NCBI GenBank assembly: GCA_013339895.1
Contig: JABACO010000010.1
Span: 7,268,201-7,332,200 of the forward strand
Length of the DNA stretch: 64,000 nucleotides
Origin: Ephydatia muelleri
Lineage: Eukaryota > Porifera > Demospongiae > Spongillida > Spongillidae
Direction: 5' to 3'
The position numbers and the translations under genes were made by a program. The notes below the pieces were generated by a model. The model was not told the origin of the DNA. It ran no database searches and was given only the letters and a program-made list of their open reading frames with translations. How positions within the stretch are numbered: position 1 is the first letter of the stretch; the number at the start of each line of letters is the position of its first letter. Shown here one piece after another: positions 32,217 through 52,024 of this stretch.

Positions 32217-32634
32217 CAGTGGCGTAGCCAGGGTAGTATTGATCGTACAGGGGGGGGGGGGGGGGGGGGGGGGGCGGGGGGGCGGGGAACATTTCGGCAT
32301 ATCATTCTGTTCCCATTTCAATGTTCTGATGTGCAACTATCATCATAATACCGTTGTTACAACAGTGAATTTACTTCAACATATAAATTCTTTTTTCCCC
32401 CCTAGGAAGCAACAATGTCGAACCTCTTCCCACGTCACATGCATGAAGAGTTTGGTCCAGAGGAAAAACAAGTGCCGTACTCGTATGCTCAAAGTCACAA
32501 CTCGAGGCTTAAGCCGGCGCTAGTGCTGTTATGATCAATCACTTCAAGAATTAGTATATATACATTGCATGATGATGCTGATCTCGGCTGGTAGGGCCTA
32601 TGCCCTACCAGGCCCTACCGTAGCTACGCCACTG
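32217..32634. mobile_element. CAGTGGCGTAGC-ended element, right copy
   Basis: Mirror of 25579-26050, about 50 bp shorter, mainly because its G tracts are shorter and one of them is missing near 32398. Flanked by CTTGTGT and CTTGCGT. Confidence 0.65.
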
Positions 32635-33689
32635 CTTGCGTGTGTATGTGTGTGGGTGTATGGTGTGCACGTATATGGTGTGTGTGTGTGATGCATGCTG
32701 TGTGCAGTATATCTGTATATAGTATAATTATTTTTGATACAGATGGATTGCGACTTGGGGCGCGCGCGGGGCATCACAAATGGCGCTCATTTGCATAAGC
32801 CAAACCAAACTGATGAGAAAAAACCATTACTCCTAGATACGACACTCATATTCAGAGGGTGTGTCTTGGCTGGACTTGGATTACTCCCCGGCCCGTGCGC
32901 ATGGTATGTTTCAACCATATGCCACTCCAGACCTCTAATCAGCCACGCAGCATCGCCCCGCAGTACGCTCAGGGTATAATTTGGCGGAAAAGTAATTAGC
33001 TGAGGTAAAACGGACTGATCACATATGCGGAGGCCACTGGTAAGTATTCTCTTTTGCGCCTGCATGATTATAAACGATTGGTTGAAGTAGTTCAAGCGTA
33101 ACTGATGACCTTAAAAGAAAGAGATACTCAGTACGCAGATTGTGTGAGAACCAATTGTCGATCTGTTTGTACGAGGGGGAGGGGCATGCAAGAAAAGGTT
33201 CTGACTTCGCTGTGAGTTTAAGAGTGCTGAGATCTGCTGTAAACAAAATTATATCTTCTGACTTGAAAATGCCAACTTGGCTAACATTACCACACACAAG
33301 GCATTTGGTGTGCCTGTGTTAATACAATGAATATCACAGCGCAGCAGCTTAGGTTACAAATTGTGGGCACAAAGCAAGTGCAAGTCTCAACCTGTTCCAA
33401 TTGTCTTTACAAAGTGTGGCCAGCATGCACGCAGATGCCTATATGTCAGACAAGTTTGATTGGTGTGTAGGTCTCTCCCATACAAAAGTGGGTATTATAA
33501 TGACAAACGCTTTCACTCATCCATGTTTACCTCACTCTCATGAGCTTTTACGTGATTTCTGCAACATACTGATCCATTTGTTGTAGATATATATTTTTCC
33601 CCCATCAAAGAAGTATACTGCTGTATTTAATTGCCCTTCGGTTAATGAGGAATCCCCTTCTTTAGGGTTAATGGGCTTACTTGATGTAA

Positions 33690-35960
33690 GAAATGTTTAT
33701 ACATACCTGTAGATTGATCTGATTGATATGAGGCATATGCCACATAATGGTTGCAACTGGATATTACACATTGTGGATCATTGGTCCAAGTTTCATTTTG
33801 TTATGAAAAAGAAGGCCAACCATGTCATTGCAAAACTACGTTTTTCTATTGTTTGGTTATTCACAGTGATAATGGCAAAGAATTTGTAAACAACTGATAT
33901 AAGATGTAGTTTCTACATGGCCAGGTCATTTGCAGCTAATCAGTGGTTGTCCACACCATCCCCAATCCCAAGGGTTAGTCAGGCAGGCACACTATACACT
34001 AGAGAGAATGATGAGTTCGAAAGTTGTTGAATGTGGCTATCAATCCCTACCTTGTTCTCAATGGCTTCCACATATTGTCATGTGTGTAAGTCATATCTCA
34101 TTATATGCCTTTAATGTTTCACAGTATTTTATGTCTCTGCAGATACAATGAACACTCAGGTTCATGACAGCACTAGTATTTGGCCAACCTCCAAGGGTTC
34201 CTGATGTCAACTTTCGGGGACAGTTAAATGAAGATGTTTGAAGCCTTGTGACAGAGAAATTTCAGAGGAAGCGTAGGATGATTAAGAGGAAAATGAAACT
34301 GATGATGATGAGGAAAATGAAGAGTTTAGTCTAGAAGAAAAACAAGGGGGTGATGAGGAAAATGAAGTGATGTTGCGGAGCAAAAAACAAAGAGGATGAT
34401 GAGGAAAATGAACAGGAAAAACAAGGGGATGATGTAGAAAATGAAGAGGTTGGTGCAAATGAAAATGAAGGGGTTGGTGCTGAGGAAAAAGATGATGGTG
34501 AGGAACATGAAGAGGTTGGTAACAATGTACTCATCAGTGCCCAGTACATGTTTTAACCTAAACAATGCTTTTTGGTTCCTTTGGCTATATTTAAGTCAAA
34601 TTGGAGGGTCTTGGCTACCATAGAGAAGCACTTGTCTGTTCGCCAAAGTGCAGTTAAAGAATATGCCAAAAGGATGATGGTAAAATACAACCTTCAGCAC
34701 AAATTTAAGTGTTTCATGTAGGCTGCTGCGAGAATCCTCGCATTGATCGGGCTTCCACTGACGCAAATGGACTGCCTTGCATAATTGTACAGGTGGTTGG
34801 AAGGACTTGTGCCATGTACCGTTTGCTGTGCAAGTCAGGGGTGTTGAACAAATGTTATTCTGCTTGTGATCTTGAATTTTTTGAAGGGAACGTCTGTCTA
34901 TCAGTGAAAGGACGGCAAAGTTCTGCTCGTGTGTCGATTCGAGAGGCTTCGAAAGAGAGTACACCATATGGAGTGCATTTTCAAAAAATAGGTGCAAGTG
35001 CACAAGTGCACAGCATGCTGCAGTACTCAAAAGTGCCCTTGCAAGAAGAAACAGATTGAATGCACCTCACATTGCCATAAAGGGGATAATTGCAAGAACA
35101 AGAACTGCACTCACACAGCATCAATAATAAAATCATTAGCGCCATCTCATAGCAACAAAACTTCTTTATTGGATGCTCAAGCATCTTTATCATTTGCATG
35201 CAAAATGAGATATAACAATGCCAAGTACTGCTCTTGCAAAAAGAAACAAAAAACTTCCTGCTCTAATACTTGTCACCCAGGACATTCTTGCACTAATTGT
35301 GATGAAAAAGAAGCTTTGAGCGTAATGGATTTAACAGAAGAAATTGGATGTAGATGAGGAAGACACCTGGGTTACTTGCTGTGATGCTAAACTGAGAATG
35401 TACCACTAGGCTAAACTTACTTCTCCGACAAGCTGGCTGGATGACCTTATCATAACTGTTGCCTAAATTTATGCTGAAACAGCAATACTCATCCATAGAT
35501 AGCTTTCAAACCTGTACTTGTCAATGATTCCACCAAAGGGCCAGTTTGTGCAGATTTAGAAACATAAACAAAAATCATTGGATTGCTCTATCCACTGTTG
35601 GTTGCCAAATAGGATGTGTCAAAAAATTTGACAGCGGTGGTGGTAAAGAGCTTCCCAAATCTACCCTGATGCTTATAAGTGACCTACTTCAAACACCAGA
35701 AATTTTTTTTTTTCTGTTGAGTTTGTTGATGTTCAGATGCAGGAATGATCATGTGACTGTGGATTACTTGCTGTGGCCTTTATCACTTCCATTTGTAATG
35801 GACAAGATCCAGCTGTTTATCATATAAAACAGAATGCAATGAGGAAGCATATTTTGAAGAGTATTGAGGATGGAGTGATGACTGCCTTCCCATCTTCTGC
35901 AAGTAGACATCCTAAGGCTGTATTTTCCGACATATCAACAATAGCTCTAAAATGATACAA
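33690..35960 (+). pseudogene. Integrase / CXC / Ulp1-type transposon relic, right copy
   Basis: In order: an acceptor at about 33710, then integrase-core text (IDLIDMRHMPHNGCNWIL with DHWSKFHF; in another frame SDNGKEFVN; then GCPHHPQSQGLVRQAHYTLE), i.e. the D-D-E surroundings of a retroviral-type integrase fold. Next come a long acidic E/N-rich linker (34150-34560), the segment YAKRMMVKYNLQHKFK and VVGRTCAMYRLLCKSGVLNK (34660-34870), a cysteine-rich CXC-like domain (CTACCSTQKCPCKKK, CTSHCHKGDNC; 34990-35300), and an Ulp1/C48-like protease remnant (NHWIALSTVGCQ at 35570; DCGLLAVAF at 35755). Several frameshifts and stops interrupt it, including a TGA between the expected Gln and Cys. The architecture matches KRBA2-like/Ginger-type transposases, which are known to carry Ulp1-like proteases. 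Confidence 0.72.
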
Positions 35961-36581
35961 TGTGATATTTGCCAGTAACAAAATCACTAATCTGAATTTC
36001 TGTATACCCAGGTGTACGAGATGACGTTTAGGTCATTAGACATTACTGATAATGCATTATTGTGCTCATAAAATAGGAGGCAGTTTTTTAAGTCTTACTA
36101 AGGGTGTCCAGGCTGCAGTTCCCTAAAAACACTACGCTGCGATAGTTACTTTCCAGTACTAGTTATGTGTAGTATTCTATTAAAATGTGTGAATTGTATT
36201 GAAAATAGAGACATCACTGTGCAGCCGTATGTTCCAGCAGACGCAGAGAAGAAATCTCCGGTGGTCGAACGACCTCGGCAACATATTTGACAGTGTATCA
36301 ACATGTTTAAATCTTACTCTCTTATACTGTCGAAATTTGCTGGGAGCACAAAAGAATTAGAGCTTGCTACAATGTCACACGTTTCTTAGATTCATTCCCA
36401 CTCCAACGTATACAATGTACGAGTGGTAATAGTACACTGTAATTGCATACATTGATCATCACGCAGCAGTGAATATGCTCAAACCGTGTTTCCTGTACAC
36501 AAGTGCCCCACCCATCTATGCACTGAGACGAGCCCCACCCAACTGAACAGTTGTATATCTGCAGATTTTTAAGTTGCAGCA

Positions 36582-39500
36582 ATGAGCGAAAAGTGGAAGC
36601 AGACTCAGGAAAGAACCTTCACGAACTGGTGCAATGATCGCCTCAGAGGCCATTTGAAAGTCCCAAAGAACCAGATAACTAGCCTAGCGACAGACTTGAA
36701 AGATGGACTGCTTTTAATCGAACTTCTTGAAAAACTTGCGGCACCCAAAACAGTTGGAAAATATAACAAAACACCCAAAATCAAAGCTCAATGCGTCGAA
36801 AATATCGCCACAGCACTACGCTTCGTTTCTGAACAAGGGATCAAGCTGGTTAACATTGGTAAGCTCCTGCATGGGAAAGTGTAAACAAAAACAATCAAAT
36901 AACAACAACCACAAAAAGTTCTCATGCACATTGATACAATGTGGTAGACACATTTTCTATGGCATGGTGCTATACAAAGCCGCAGCTGTCAACAAATGCC
37001 TTTGAATTCGATACTGCGTGGGGAACATATTTATGCATGTACCAGGGGACAGGAGGAGGCGGCTCTAGTTTTAGTTTCGCTAAATCAAACAGGAGCCGAT
37101 TGCTTTCGGACTTAGTAATGTGTCAAAGTCAAGTTAAGATGAATATTATATATAGTAGTACATTTTGGTTTGCTTGATAAGTGGAACATTATATTTGATA
37201 AAAATCCCGAGCTTGAATACCTTCAAAAGAATCGGAAACTCGCATTTGTCGTGACGGCATGATTATACAACGATAAGTATTTTGTGCCAAGGCGGCAAAC
37301 GATGTGCGTTTAAAATTGAGCCCGTTATTCAAGCTCATTCATAAATATAGTTACAGAATGCGACGTGCGGTTGCGATGGCAACTAAACACAGCCCTTGCA
37401 TGGCACATATACATAGGAATGAGACCACCATTTTATGAAATGAAAGGAGTGTGTTTATCTTTCGTGAAAATGAATGCAGCAGGAATTAATTTCAGTTGCT
37501 TTCAACCACATTTCGTTTCCTTTTATTTGTAGGACCTGAAGACATATACGAGGGTAACTTGAAGCTTATTCTTGGTTTGATATGGTCCCTGATTTTAAAG
37601 TATCAGATAAAGAGCTCTGGAAGAGGGCTTTCAACCAAAAAAGCCATGCTGCAATGGATTAATGTATTGATTGGAATGTACAGAATCGAAAACTTCAGCA
37701 CAGATTGGAATGATGGTAGGGCACTCTGCGGATTGAATGACAGACTAAAGCCTGGTGTGTGTCCAAACCATTATTCTCTCAGCTCATCAGATGGTTTGGC
37801 AAACTGCAGACTTGGTATGGATTTAGCTGAGCTTCACTTTAGCATTCCAAAGCTTCTGACTCCCGAAGACCTCACTAGTCCTGAAGTTGATGAGCTAAGT
37901 ATCATGACATACCTCTCTTACTTTTTTCGTCCATGGAATGACCAAGTGCTGCAATGGATACAGAAAACTATTCCTCAAAACAATATCAAGAACCTTACAA
38001 CAGACTGGAATTCAGGAGTCAATCTTGGAGCACTTGCTGATGCATGCTTTCCAGGAATATGTTCTGATTGGAAAAAAATGGACCCCACTAATGCTACACA
38101 AAATCTCGAAAGGCTCTTCTCACTTATTGACCAGCGCATAGGAGTACAGTGTCCAATCAGTGCAGCAGAATTTGCAGATCCGAAAGTCGATGAAATTATA
38201 GTGGCCACATACCTCAGTGGGTTTAAGAATGCCAAGCTCAAGGCATCCCCAGAAGAATTCACACTTCGTTTAACAAATCTGAAAAATGCCACAGCATTTG
38301 TTCAAAAACCAGTCAAAATTGAAATTGATGTAAATAAGGGAGCCAGTGGCTTAGCTAGTGAAATAAAGGCAAGTGTCCATGGACCAACAGTGGACACCCC
38401 AATTGTTCTAGCTGCAAAATCGGATAGTATGCTTGAAGGTACTTTTCTGCCAGCTGAGCCAGGAGAATTTGAGATTTTTGCCATATATGCAGGACACCAT
38501 ATTTTGGGGAGCCCTTGTTCCTTTAATGCTATTGACCCACAGAAATGTCAAGTGCTTGGACGCCTGCCCTCTGCAATGCAAGTGGGACAAACGTACACAG
38601 TAACCATCAGCACACACGAAGCAGGCCCAGGGGAGCTTTCAGTTGCGTTTGGTGAATCGCTTAAAGAATCCTCCGTGTATGTCACAGTAAAGAGCATTGA
38701 GGATAAGGGAGAAACACATGATATTGAACTTCTAGCTGAGACAATTGGTGATGAAAACATTTCAATCCGCTGGGATGAAAGCAACATACCTCAAACTCCT
38801 TTTAATGTGAAAGTGTGTGATGCAAACAAGGTGCAGGCCACCGGACATGCTATAATGACTGGTAAAGGTCGTGCAGGGGAAGCGATTAAGTTCACTGTGC
38901 ACACCAGTGGTGCTGGAAGCCTGGAACCCACAATAGTTCCCCGTGGCAAAAGTGCCATGTATAAGCCGGAAATTTCTCCAGATGGGAAAGGCAATTACAT
39001 GGTTTCTTTTGTTCCATGGGAAGTTGGTAACCATTCCATTGAAATAATGCTGGGAGATCAGCATATAAATGGAAGTCCATTCTCGATTGCTGTGGATCCT
39101 TCCTTGGATGCTGATTCATGCTCTGCTACTGGTGAAGGGCTTTCACTTGCATTCTGTGGTAGGAAAACAACGTTCCAAATCAACTCTCCTGATCCAAACT
39201 TGCTCCAGAAAAAAAGGTTGACAACAACAATCACTTCCCCAAAGCAGAACATTCCTGTTACACTTGCTGATGAAATGAATGGGACTTACATAGCAACCTA
39301 CACACCCACTGTTCTCGGAGAGTACTTGGTGAATGTGAAAATGGGTGAAAAACACATTAATGGAAGCCCATTTCCACTTGAAGTTGTCCTTGCACCGAAT
39401 GCTGCTAAATGCAGAGCATATGGGCCTGCCCTTGACCCCAAAGCTGTGCACATAGCAGGTAATCCCATCGATCTTTTCATTGATACTAATCAGGCGGGTC

Positions 39501-40444
39501 ACGGGGAACTAGAAGTCAACGCTGAGGGTCCCAAAAACGCGTCTGCTCCAAAGCTCTTTGTTGCACAGACCAATGAGGTTTACTCCCTCAAATTTGATGC
39601 TCCTGATCATGGCACCTACTACATCAATGCACTCTGGAGTGGTGTGGCGATTCCTAAAAGCCCGTTCAAGATTGCAGTGCGCAGTGCCCCAAATGCAAGC
39701 TTGGTCAAGGCGTATGGCCCGGGTCTTCAGAGCGGGGTGCTCAGTGGTGAGCCAGCCGAATTTGCCATCAACACAAAGGGAGCTGGAGTTGGGAAAATGG
39801 TCATACGTGTTCATGGAGTGAAGGGAGCATTTAGAATTGAGTGTGCGCCTGATGAGTCGAATCCGCGTTTGTTGAAGGCATCCTATAATCCACAAGCATC
39901 AGGTGATTATACCATCTCGATCCGATGGTCTGGGGCCCACATACCTGGAAGTCCATTTCAAGTGTACATCAGGATAGACGAGGACCAAGATGACGAAGAT
40001 ATACCTGAACCATCACCCCTGCGAAGCACAATGCATCCAAGCAAAATTTCCGCTCACGAAAATGTTAAGAAGACCAAGACAGCAAAAACAGTCAAGGAGG
40101 AAGAGGAATCCGGTGTGACTGAATCTGAAACCTCCCGTAAGTCTCGCAAAATGTCGACTGGACAGACATATCCAGCTTCCAAAACGATTGAAGTTGAAGA
40201 TGATCCAGATGTAGACGACTCGGATGATGTTTACCTGCACAGTCCGTCATCACCAACCCAAGCTTTCAATACATCTGGGTTTAATGGAACCCCAGCATTT
40301 AAGATGCCCTCAAGGTTTGGCAGTCCAGGGATTTTTGCAGTACCAGGAACAGGCCCAGCTATGTTTGCAGTGCAATCAAAGACAACAACAACTAGCAAAA
40401 CTACACGTGTTTCAAGTGCTAAAAAGCCAAAACCTAAGATGTGA
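36582..40444 (+). CDS. Filamin-like actin cross-linker with three CH domains, right copy
   Basis: Exons 36582-36858 and 37533-40444 give the same 1062 aa protein as the left copy. Three coding differences are visible: GKMVIRV for GKLVIRV in the last filamin repeat, TSRKS for TSHKS and RVSSAKK for RVPSAKK in the tail. Start ATG 36582 follows GCAGCA and opens MSEKWKQTQERTFTNW, the usual run into a first CH domain. There is no C-terminal dimerisation-type 24th repeat, as the protein has only six repeats. Confidence 0.92.
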
Positions 40445-41078
40445 GACTTTTACCAACCATAAGCAGTTATATTAATTTACTAAAAACACAAAATATTATT
40501 GCTGCAGACACAGATAATATACATGTTCCATTAATTTCTTACATATGCTGCAGATACAGTAGTTGTTGTTTATACCAGTGCATGTGGACACAAAAAATTT
40601 CATGTTTGAAATGCAACAATTGGAAAACAATGGACCACAATGGAATGAAATTGTTACAGAACAGACCGCCGTAAACTATCGATTCAGTCAGATCTGAATT
40701 ATACAGTCTGCCATAGCGTTCAATAATTTACTAAATTCACTGAACTGCCTCATCAAGTTTTCTGTCTGTTCAAACTGTATCCATAGGCCAACGTATTTTG
40801 GCAACAAAAAGTTAAGCATGAAGCAATGCAGCGCACGAGCAACTTTATTACACGGAACAACGCATGGGCGGGGCACGGGGAACGTTGCTTCACGCAACTA
40901 GCACTTAAGCTGCAATTGCTATGAAGCCACCTTAGATGCGTTGTGGACTATACACGTAAAATGGTGAGGTAGATGGTGCTGCTTAGTAGGCACAACCTAC
41001 GGTTCCTATCCTGGTTAGATACCAGGTGTTCGCAACTGAAGGCAAGGATTGTAAATGAATACAATAATAGGAATAAAT

Positions 41079-41900
41079 GGAAAGTTTCCGAGAAAAGGGA
41101 CCTAGCGTGTATTATAAAAAAGCATAATAAAAAAATGCCTTACGTTTGAAATGCTATAACGTCTGAAGGGTTAACGCTATCGTCTTCCTATTTTCAGCAC
41201 TTCATACTACATCATTTCTCTATGGTAAAATACATTTTGGGATCTTGAACATGCTCCATGCCAGTATCGCGATGTCCGATACCCCAAGGGGTTCAAACCC
41301 GCCATAACTTTCTGTAGGAGTAATCAAATCGCTCCAAATTCGGTTTGTAGGTGGAGAGGTCCTATATCTATCTATTTGTTCTGTTCGTTAATTTTTATGC
41401 AATCCGTTACGGAGATACAGTTGAACAAACTACGTGCACATTTTCGCGCTCGTTTCGCGCCAATGATTTGGGCAAATTGCGCTCCGCTCAATGTATGGGG
41501 AGGCGGGGATTATTACATTGGCGCGAATCAAGCGGGAAAACGTGCACGTAGTTTATTCAACTGTATCTCCGTAACAGATGGCATAAAAATTAACGAACAG
41601 AACAAATCAATAGGTATAGGACCTCTCTACCTACATACCGAATTTGAAGCGATTTGATTACTCCTACAGAAAGTTATGGCGGGTTTGAACCCGGTGGGGT
41701 ATCGAACGTTGCAATACTGGCAAGGAGCAAGTGCAAGATCCCAAAAAGTATTTTACCATAGAGAAATGGTGTAATATGAAGTGCTGAAAATAGGAAGACG
41801 ATAGCGTTAACCCTTCGGAAGTTATAGCATTTCAAACGTAAGGCATTTTTATTATGCTTTTTTATAATACACGCTAGGTCCCTTTTCTCGGAAACTTTCC
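41079..41900. mobile_element. Hairpin (foldback) element, right copy
   Basis: Mirror of 16374-17179, slightly longer because of small insertions near its centre (about 41445-41490). The ends are the same GGAAAGTTTCCGAGAAAAGG inverted pair. Confidence 0.85.
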
Positions 41901-43499
41901 CAAATATAGTTATATTTATATACATACACATGCATGAACTGTGTTATTATAATTACTTTTGCAAAGATAAAATCATACTTTCTATGTAATTAATGGGATC
42001 CAATAATGTACGACAACTTGTAATTAATTGCAGGATTAATGAACTACATATTAACCTGAATGAGAGTTTGAAATATAAAAAGTTTAATTTGCATTTGATT
42101 AGTAAACATTCAAAACCACAAATCAAACTTGAAAACACTACCACTTTTTAATAAACCTTGATTTGTATAACTCACTGACATAATTTTAATCCCAAATCAC
42201 AAATGGCGATTTTTACTTTATTACATAGTGGAATTATAATTTTTTTAAATAAAGAATTCAACCTGAATAACTTTTAAACAAATCATGACTTACTATTGAA
42301 CCTGATAATTTGAAATTAATCCTGCTGCTACATAAGAAATTAATTTGCTCTGATATTAATTCTGATAATAGAATATGTTGATTTATGAGGGTTTTGATAC
42401 AATTACTTGAGTGCTTGCAATAATTTAACAGAATTATTAATATTTGCCTAACTACTGTAATGCATGTAAAAAAATTTCAATCGTGAGTGATATTAATCTA
42501 AAACCTTTGTCTTCATTTGTGAGATTAATTTTTGATCCCAGTCCTATTTAAGTGTAGCCTTGTTTAAAACCAGAACATTTTCATATGTCAAAGTTCGGAA
42601 CAGCAGCATTGTGTATGACTTTAGTACATTGCAGTTTACTCATAGTAGCAACAGGTAGATGAAATCCATCCAGGCTGCAACTGCAATTTACTGTACAGTG
42701 TACTAAATCTAATTCTTAACTAGTGTTGTGTACATATTCAGCAATCAATCCTGCTACAAGTGTTGAGATGTCAACAAATGGACCAGTTAATAGTAAAGCA
42801 GAGCTGCTGATACAATGCAGTTGAACATTGGTGGAACATCACTAAATGTCACTGAATTCATGGGCAATTTGGTTACTGAGCTTTTATGCTTTCTGAGGAA
42901 ATGACAATCATTGTTCTCCTACAGTCTCAATATAATATTATTACCTTGAATGACACTGTTTAATTGTTGTTGATATTGAGCATGTCATATTGAGGTGCCA
43001 CTGTTGTTATATTGCTTCTGCTGTGATACTATTCATTGTGCTGGTCATATTGCTTGACACGTTCCGCACAGTAAGAATGCCCTCCAAGTGTTACATAACA
43101 TGATTTTTCACCAACTTCGTAAGGAATCAAATTGAGTCATATGAAAGGTAGATTAAGTGTAGATTGATATGAATCATAAATATTTATGTGTGCAATTATC
43201 AGAAATATTGGAGGGAAGCGAGGCTGGTCTGTTGGAAGAAATGTGAGGTGGACATCTCATCGACTGCACTATTATTCGTGCCTGATTGAACTAGCACCCC
43301 AAAACTGTGTAAATGTAATGTCATGAAACACACACACGGAGCAATTCAATTTTATTAATACAAATCAGTCTGACAGAGCAGATCCTAGGAACGGAATGAA
43401 GGCTATACCCTGTGTACACAATGCAATGTGCTTGGCACAATGAATGTGCCAATACATTGATGTGCGTCCAAAGGTTTGTGCAATAAGCAGTGATCGTGC

Positions 43500-48627
<5,128 letters not shown>

Positions 48628-49637
48628 GCTTTTGTCTTGTGTGTGTGTTATGCGTGTGTATGTGTGTGTTATATGTGTGTATTGTTGTGTGTTGTGTGTA
48701 TGTGTGTGTATGCGTGTGTGTTGTGTGGGTGTGTGTGTGTTGTGTATAGAAGAGATGGGCAGGGGTTAACCTCGATATACGATGACTGAATTCGCTAACT
48801 GATGAACACAGGTGTCAATCAACGCAGTGACGTGTCCCCTAGACTTACCTTGGCATAAGAGGTACTAGTTTGCTCTCAAATCGTACATACCGCAAAACTG
48901 TACAGCGGTACACCAACCGGTCCTTACTAGTTACCATAAAAGGCTATCTAACGTGTAAGAAGAAGGGTCTGTTTGCTCAAGGTACAAAACATCGACACTT
49001 GTGGTGTGTGAAGCATATGCTCTCAGGCACCCCGTCTCTATCTATGACCTAAATGCGTGTACCGTAGCACTCGAAGGTTACTTTATAATTTGACGGCATA
49101 CACGCAATACAAACTCACGACTTTATTAGTAGTGTCCTTCCTCGACAATAGCGTTCGGCAACTCGCCAAGTCATGCACTAACGTGATAATTTTCAAAACT
49201 TGTCGGCTGCGTTGAACAGTAGAGCTTCCGCTGGGTCCCAGCCCAGAATCAGTCGTTATACGGCTTCCCCGCGACTAGACCACACCCTTTAATTTATGTA
49301 CATGTTTGTATTCATAATGACGACTTGTCATGCATGTTGGAGAAAATGAGATTGGCTGGTTTGCGTTTGCAAAGGTGCATAACTTATATCTTTTCATCCC
49401 AAACAAGGCCACAGATTGTTTTGCAGCTATACGGATAACTCTGTAGCTCACAGGGCTGTTGCATCGCTATTATCATCATACTGATCATCCGACGCTGTGA
49501 CAGTGATGCAAAATTGATATCGGGCTATATTTATTATTTTATCGCAGTGAAAAACTACACACCACAGTTGAGCCATACTAAATATAGTCACAGTTAACAA
49601 GTACGTCATTATTAACGTTTGGCGCGCATCAATTAAA

Positions 49638-49972
49638 ATGTCAGAGGCAAGCAAATCGAGAACTCAACCGAAAAGTTCAGGGTACGCATATACACCTACC
49701 ATGTTTCGCTGCTGCCAAACGACATGTGATCCTATAGAAACATAAAAATTGCGAAAGATGCTGTCGTGTGTTCTGAAGCTCAACTTGTTGGAGACGTAAC
49801 CATAGGTGTGGTACTTGCTAGTTGGCTTAGCTACCGGGTCATCAGAAATATTTCCCTTCACTTCAGGTTCGCGTACAGTTATACATCCAACTGCTCGAGT
49901 TTTAGCCGAAGGAGGTCCGATTGTCATTGGAGACAACAACCTTATTCAGGAAAAGGTTACCATTATTAACAG

Positions 49973-50030
<58 letters not shown>

Positions 50031-50756
50031 ATGTGTGTCACTGTATCGTTTGTATATATTCAGTTCATGCTTAAATTGCTGTATGATGTGATGCCATCTC
50101 TATGGCAATGTAATGTCATGTAATGTCCCTTAACCTACACATTTAGCACCTACATTTAACCTTTACTTACCTTTCCCTTATTCGCTAACCTGTGTGCTTA
50201 TTTCCTGTTATGCATGTTCTGTTTCTACTATGTGCCGGTTGCAGTTGCATGTCCTTTCCATTGGTATTAACTGTACACACTGGTACAAGAGCTATTCTTG
50301 TGTGGCACATATATGACTATGTGTGTGTACGGTATGGTGTACACCAATAGGCCAGCTTCATGATGAACTCTGGATGTGATGTCGCGTAGTAGCACTCGTG
50401 TGTGTATGTTACGAAGAAGTCTGCTGTCTTGAGCTTGTATTGTCGCACACATTGCAAACATTGCGTAGCATATTTCACTTTTCTTTTTACTTCTAACGAA
50501 CAAGCGCTACAACTATGTGACGTCACATCCAGAGTACAAAATAATCATCGTGAAGTTGGTCTATTCTATTCTCTACTTTCTGACAGTGCTATTGTGCATT
50601 AGTTCCTGTTTTCTGTCATGTCACATTTATGTATGTGTGTGTGTGTGTGTGTGTGTTTTTGTGTATGTATCACTATGTAGGTATGTATGTATGTCATAAT
50701 AATAATAATAATATTATTATGTACATGTATGTATGTATGTGTGTGTGCGTGCGTGC

Positions 50757-50814
<58 letters not shown>

Positions 50815-52024
50815 CATGTATGCAGTTTGTATACACTGGGAACAAACAGTACATATAAACAGCTTTGATGTCCAGCTTCCTTATGCCTAATTCACTTATA
50901 TACACACAAAACCACAATTGTGATTTTAAAGATCCAGGTGCTAATATTGTACTTTGTTAAATTAACTTCATAATGACATCATTATGCCCCCCCCCCCCCA
51001 CCACCATTCCAAATGATGCCTCTGCCTTCTACGTTGTCTGAGCCTCTCCTGCACAACACTACTTTCTCTTTGTGTCTAGTAATTGCACCACAGTATGAAT
51101 ATAGTTGATCTTGATGCACAGGCAACAGTTCTCCCACTTCACTTTGTTTTTTTTTTCTCCAATGTTTTCTTGTTCCATGGTTGTGCCTTGTGCATACTCC
51201 CGCTTCTCCTTCTTCCTGTTTCATCTTTGCATCATAGCAAGCCATCAAATGTTGGATCATCCAATGTACGGTGTATGATCATTGGCAATGGCAATGTGTT
51301 TGAAGTTGGAGCCTGTATCCTTTGGCAAACAGTGTCATTTGTGCTGTTAGTGTATGCACACATGTTCTTCACGGCGGGAATTCCTTGACTGGTCTTAGAC
51401 TCTGAGAGCATGGTGGTTGGGGATAACAACACATTTGAGGTGAAATGTGAGTCCACATGCATATGTGTACAGGCATTTATGCACATTCTGGCATATACAT
51501 ATTGCATGAATATATATGTATTGAATATGGGATCGTTTGACCTAGTGCATACATTATAAAATTTCTAGTATGCGCAATTGAAATGTAACGCTTGCGTTCA
51601 AATTTATGGCTAATTAAAAATACAGAGCCTTACAACTCCATGATAAATATTTCGATTCTCAGTGCATAAGAAACAATGTGTAGAGGACACTTCAGACTTC
51701 TAGAATTGAAAAAAAACATGCGTTAGGTCCCTTTTTGATCCCATACATTTTGAGGTAAGTCTGCCATTATCAATCTAAAATAGTACTCACGCTGCACATA
51801 ACCTATGCACAGACTCCCAGTACATGTGTACATTCGATGAATACAGTGTTGTCATGCTAGCCACTGTTTTACTTTCATTATTTGTAGCTCGTGTTAGCAG
51901 GGTCACTGCTGTCAGTAGTCGCTGTGTCATCGGAGCTGGGTGCAGCGTGGACTCTGCTGAAACCATTCCTCCAGACACCATGATATGTGGCCGGGAGAAC
52001 AGACAGTTTACAATGAAAACTGTG
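49638..52024 (+). CDS. DCTN6: Dynactin subunit 6 (p27), right copy
   Basis: Six exons on the plus strand: 49638-49681, 49738-49805, 49867-49972, 51238-51314, 51399-51446 and 51888-52024. Start ATG 49638 opens a short basic N-terminus ([15 protein letters not shown]), followed by the hexapeptide-repeat coils of the dynactin pointed-end subunit. The order [46 protein letters not shown] and PPDTMICG follows the known DCTN6 family. The last coding exon (about 30 aa) was not found downstream of 52024. The copy differs from the left one mainly in intronic microsatellite length; one coding change is FTM instead of FAM in the last exon found. Confidence 0.93.
51527..51745. mobile_element. 219 bp MITE in DCTN6 intron 5 (right copy)
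   Basis: Mirror of 6452-6670, with the same GGGATC ends and the same position in the intron. Confidence 0.65.

Noticed and set aside
17816..40444. Two paralogous filamin genes in tail-to-tail orientation as a real gene family expansion
   Set aside because: Introns, intergenic repeats and all other genes are mirrored at the same allelic level, so it is the same locus seen twice.
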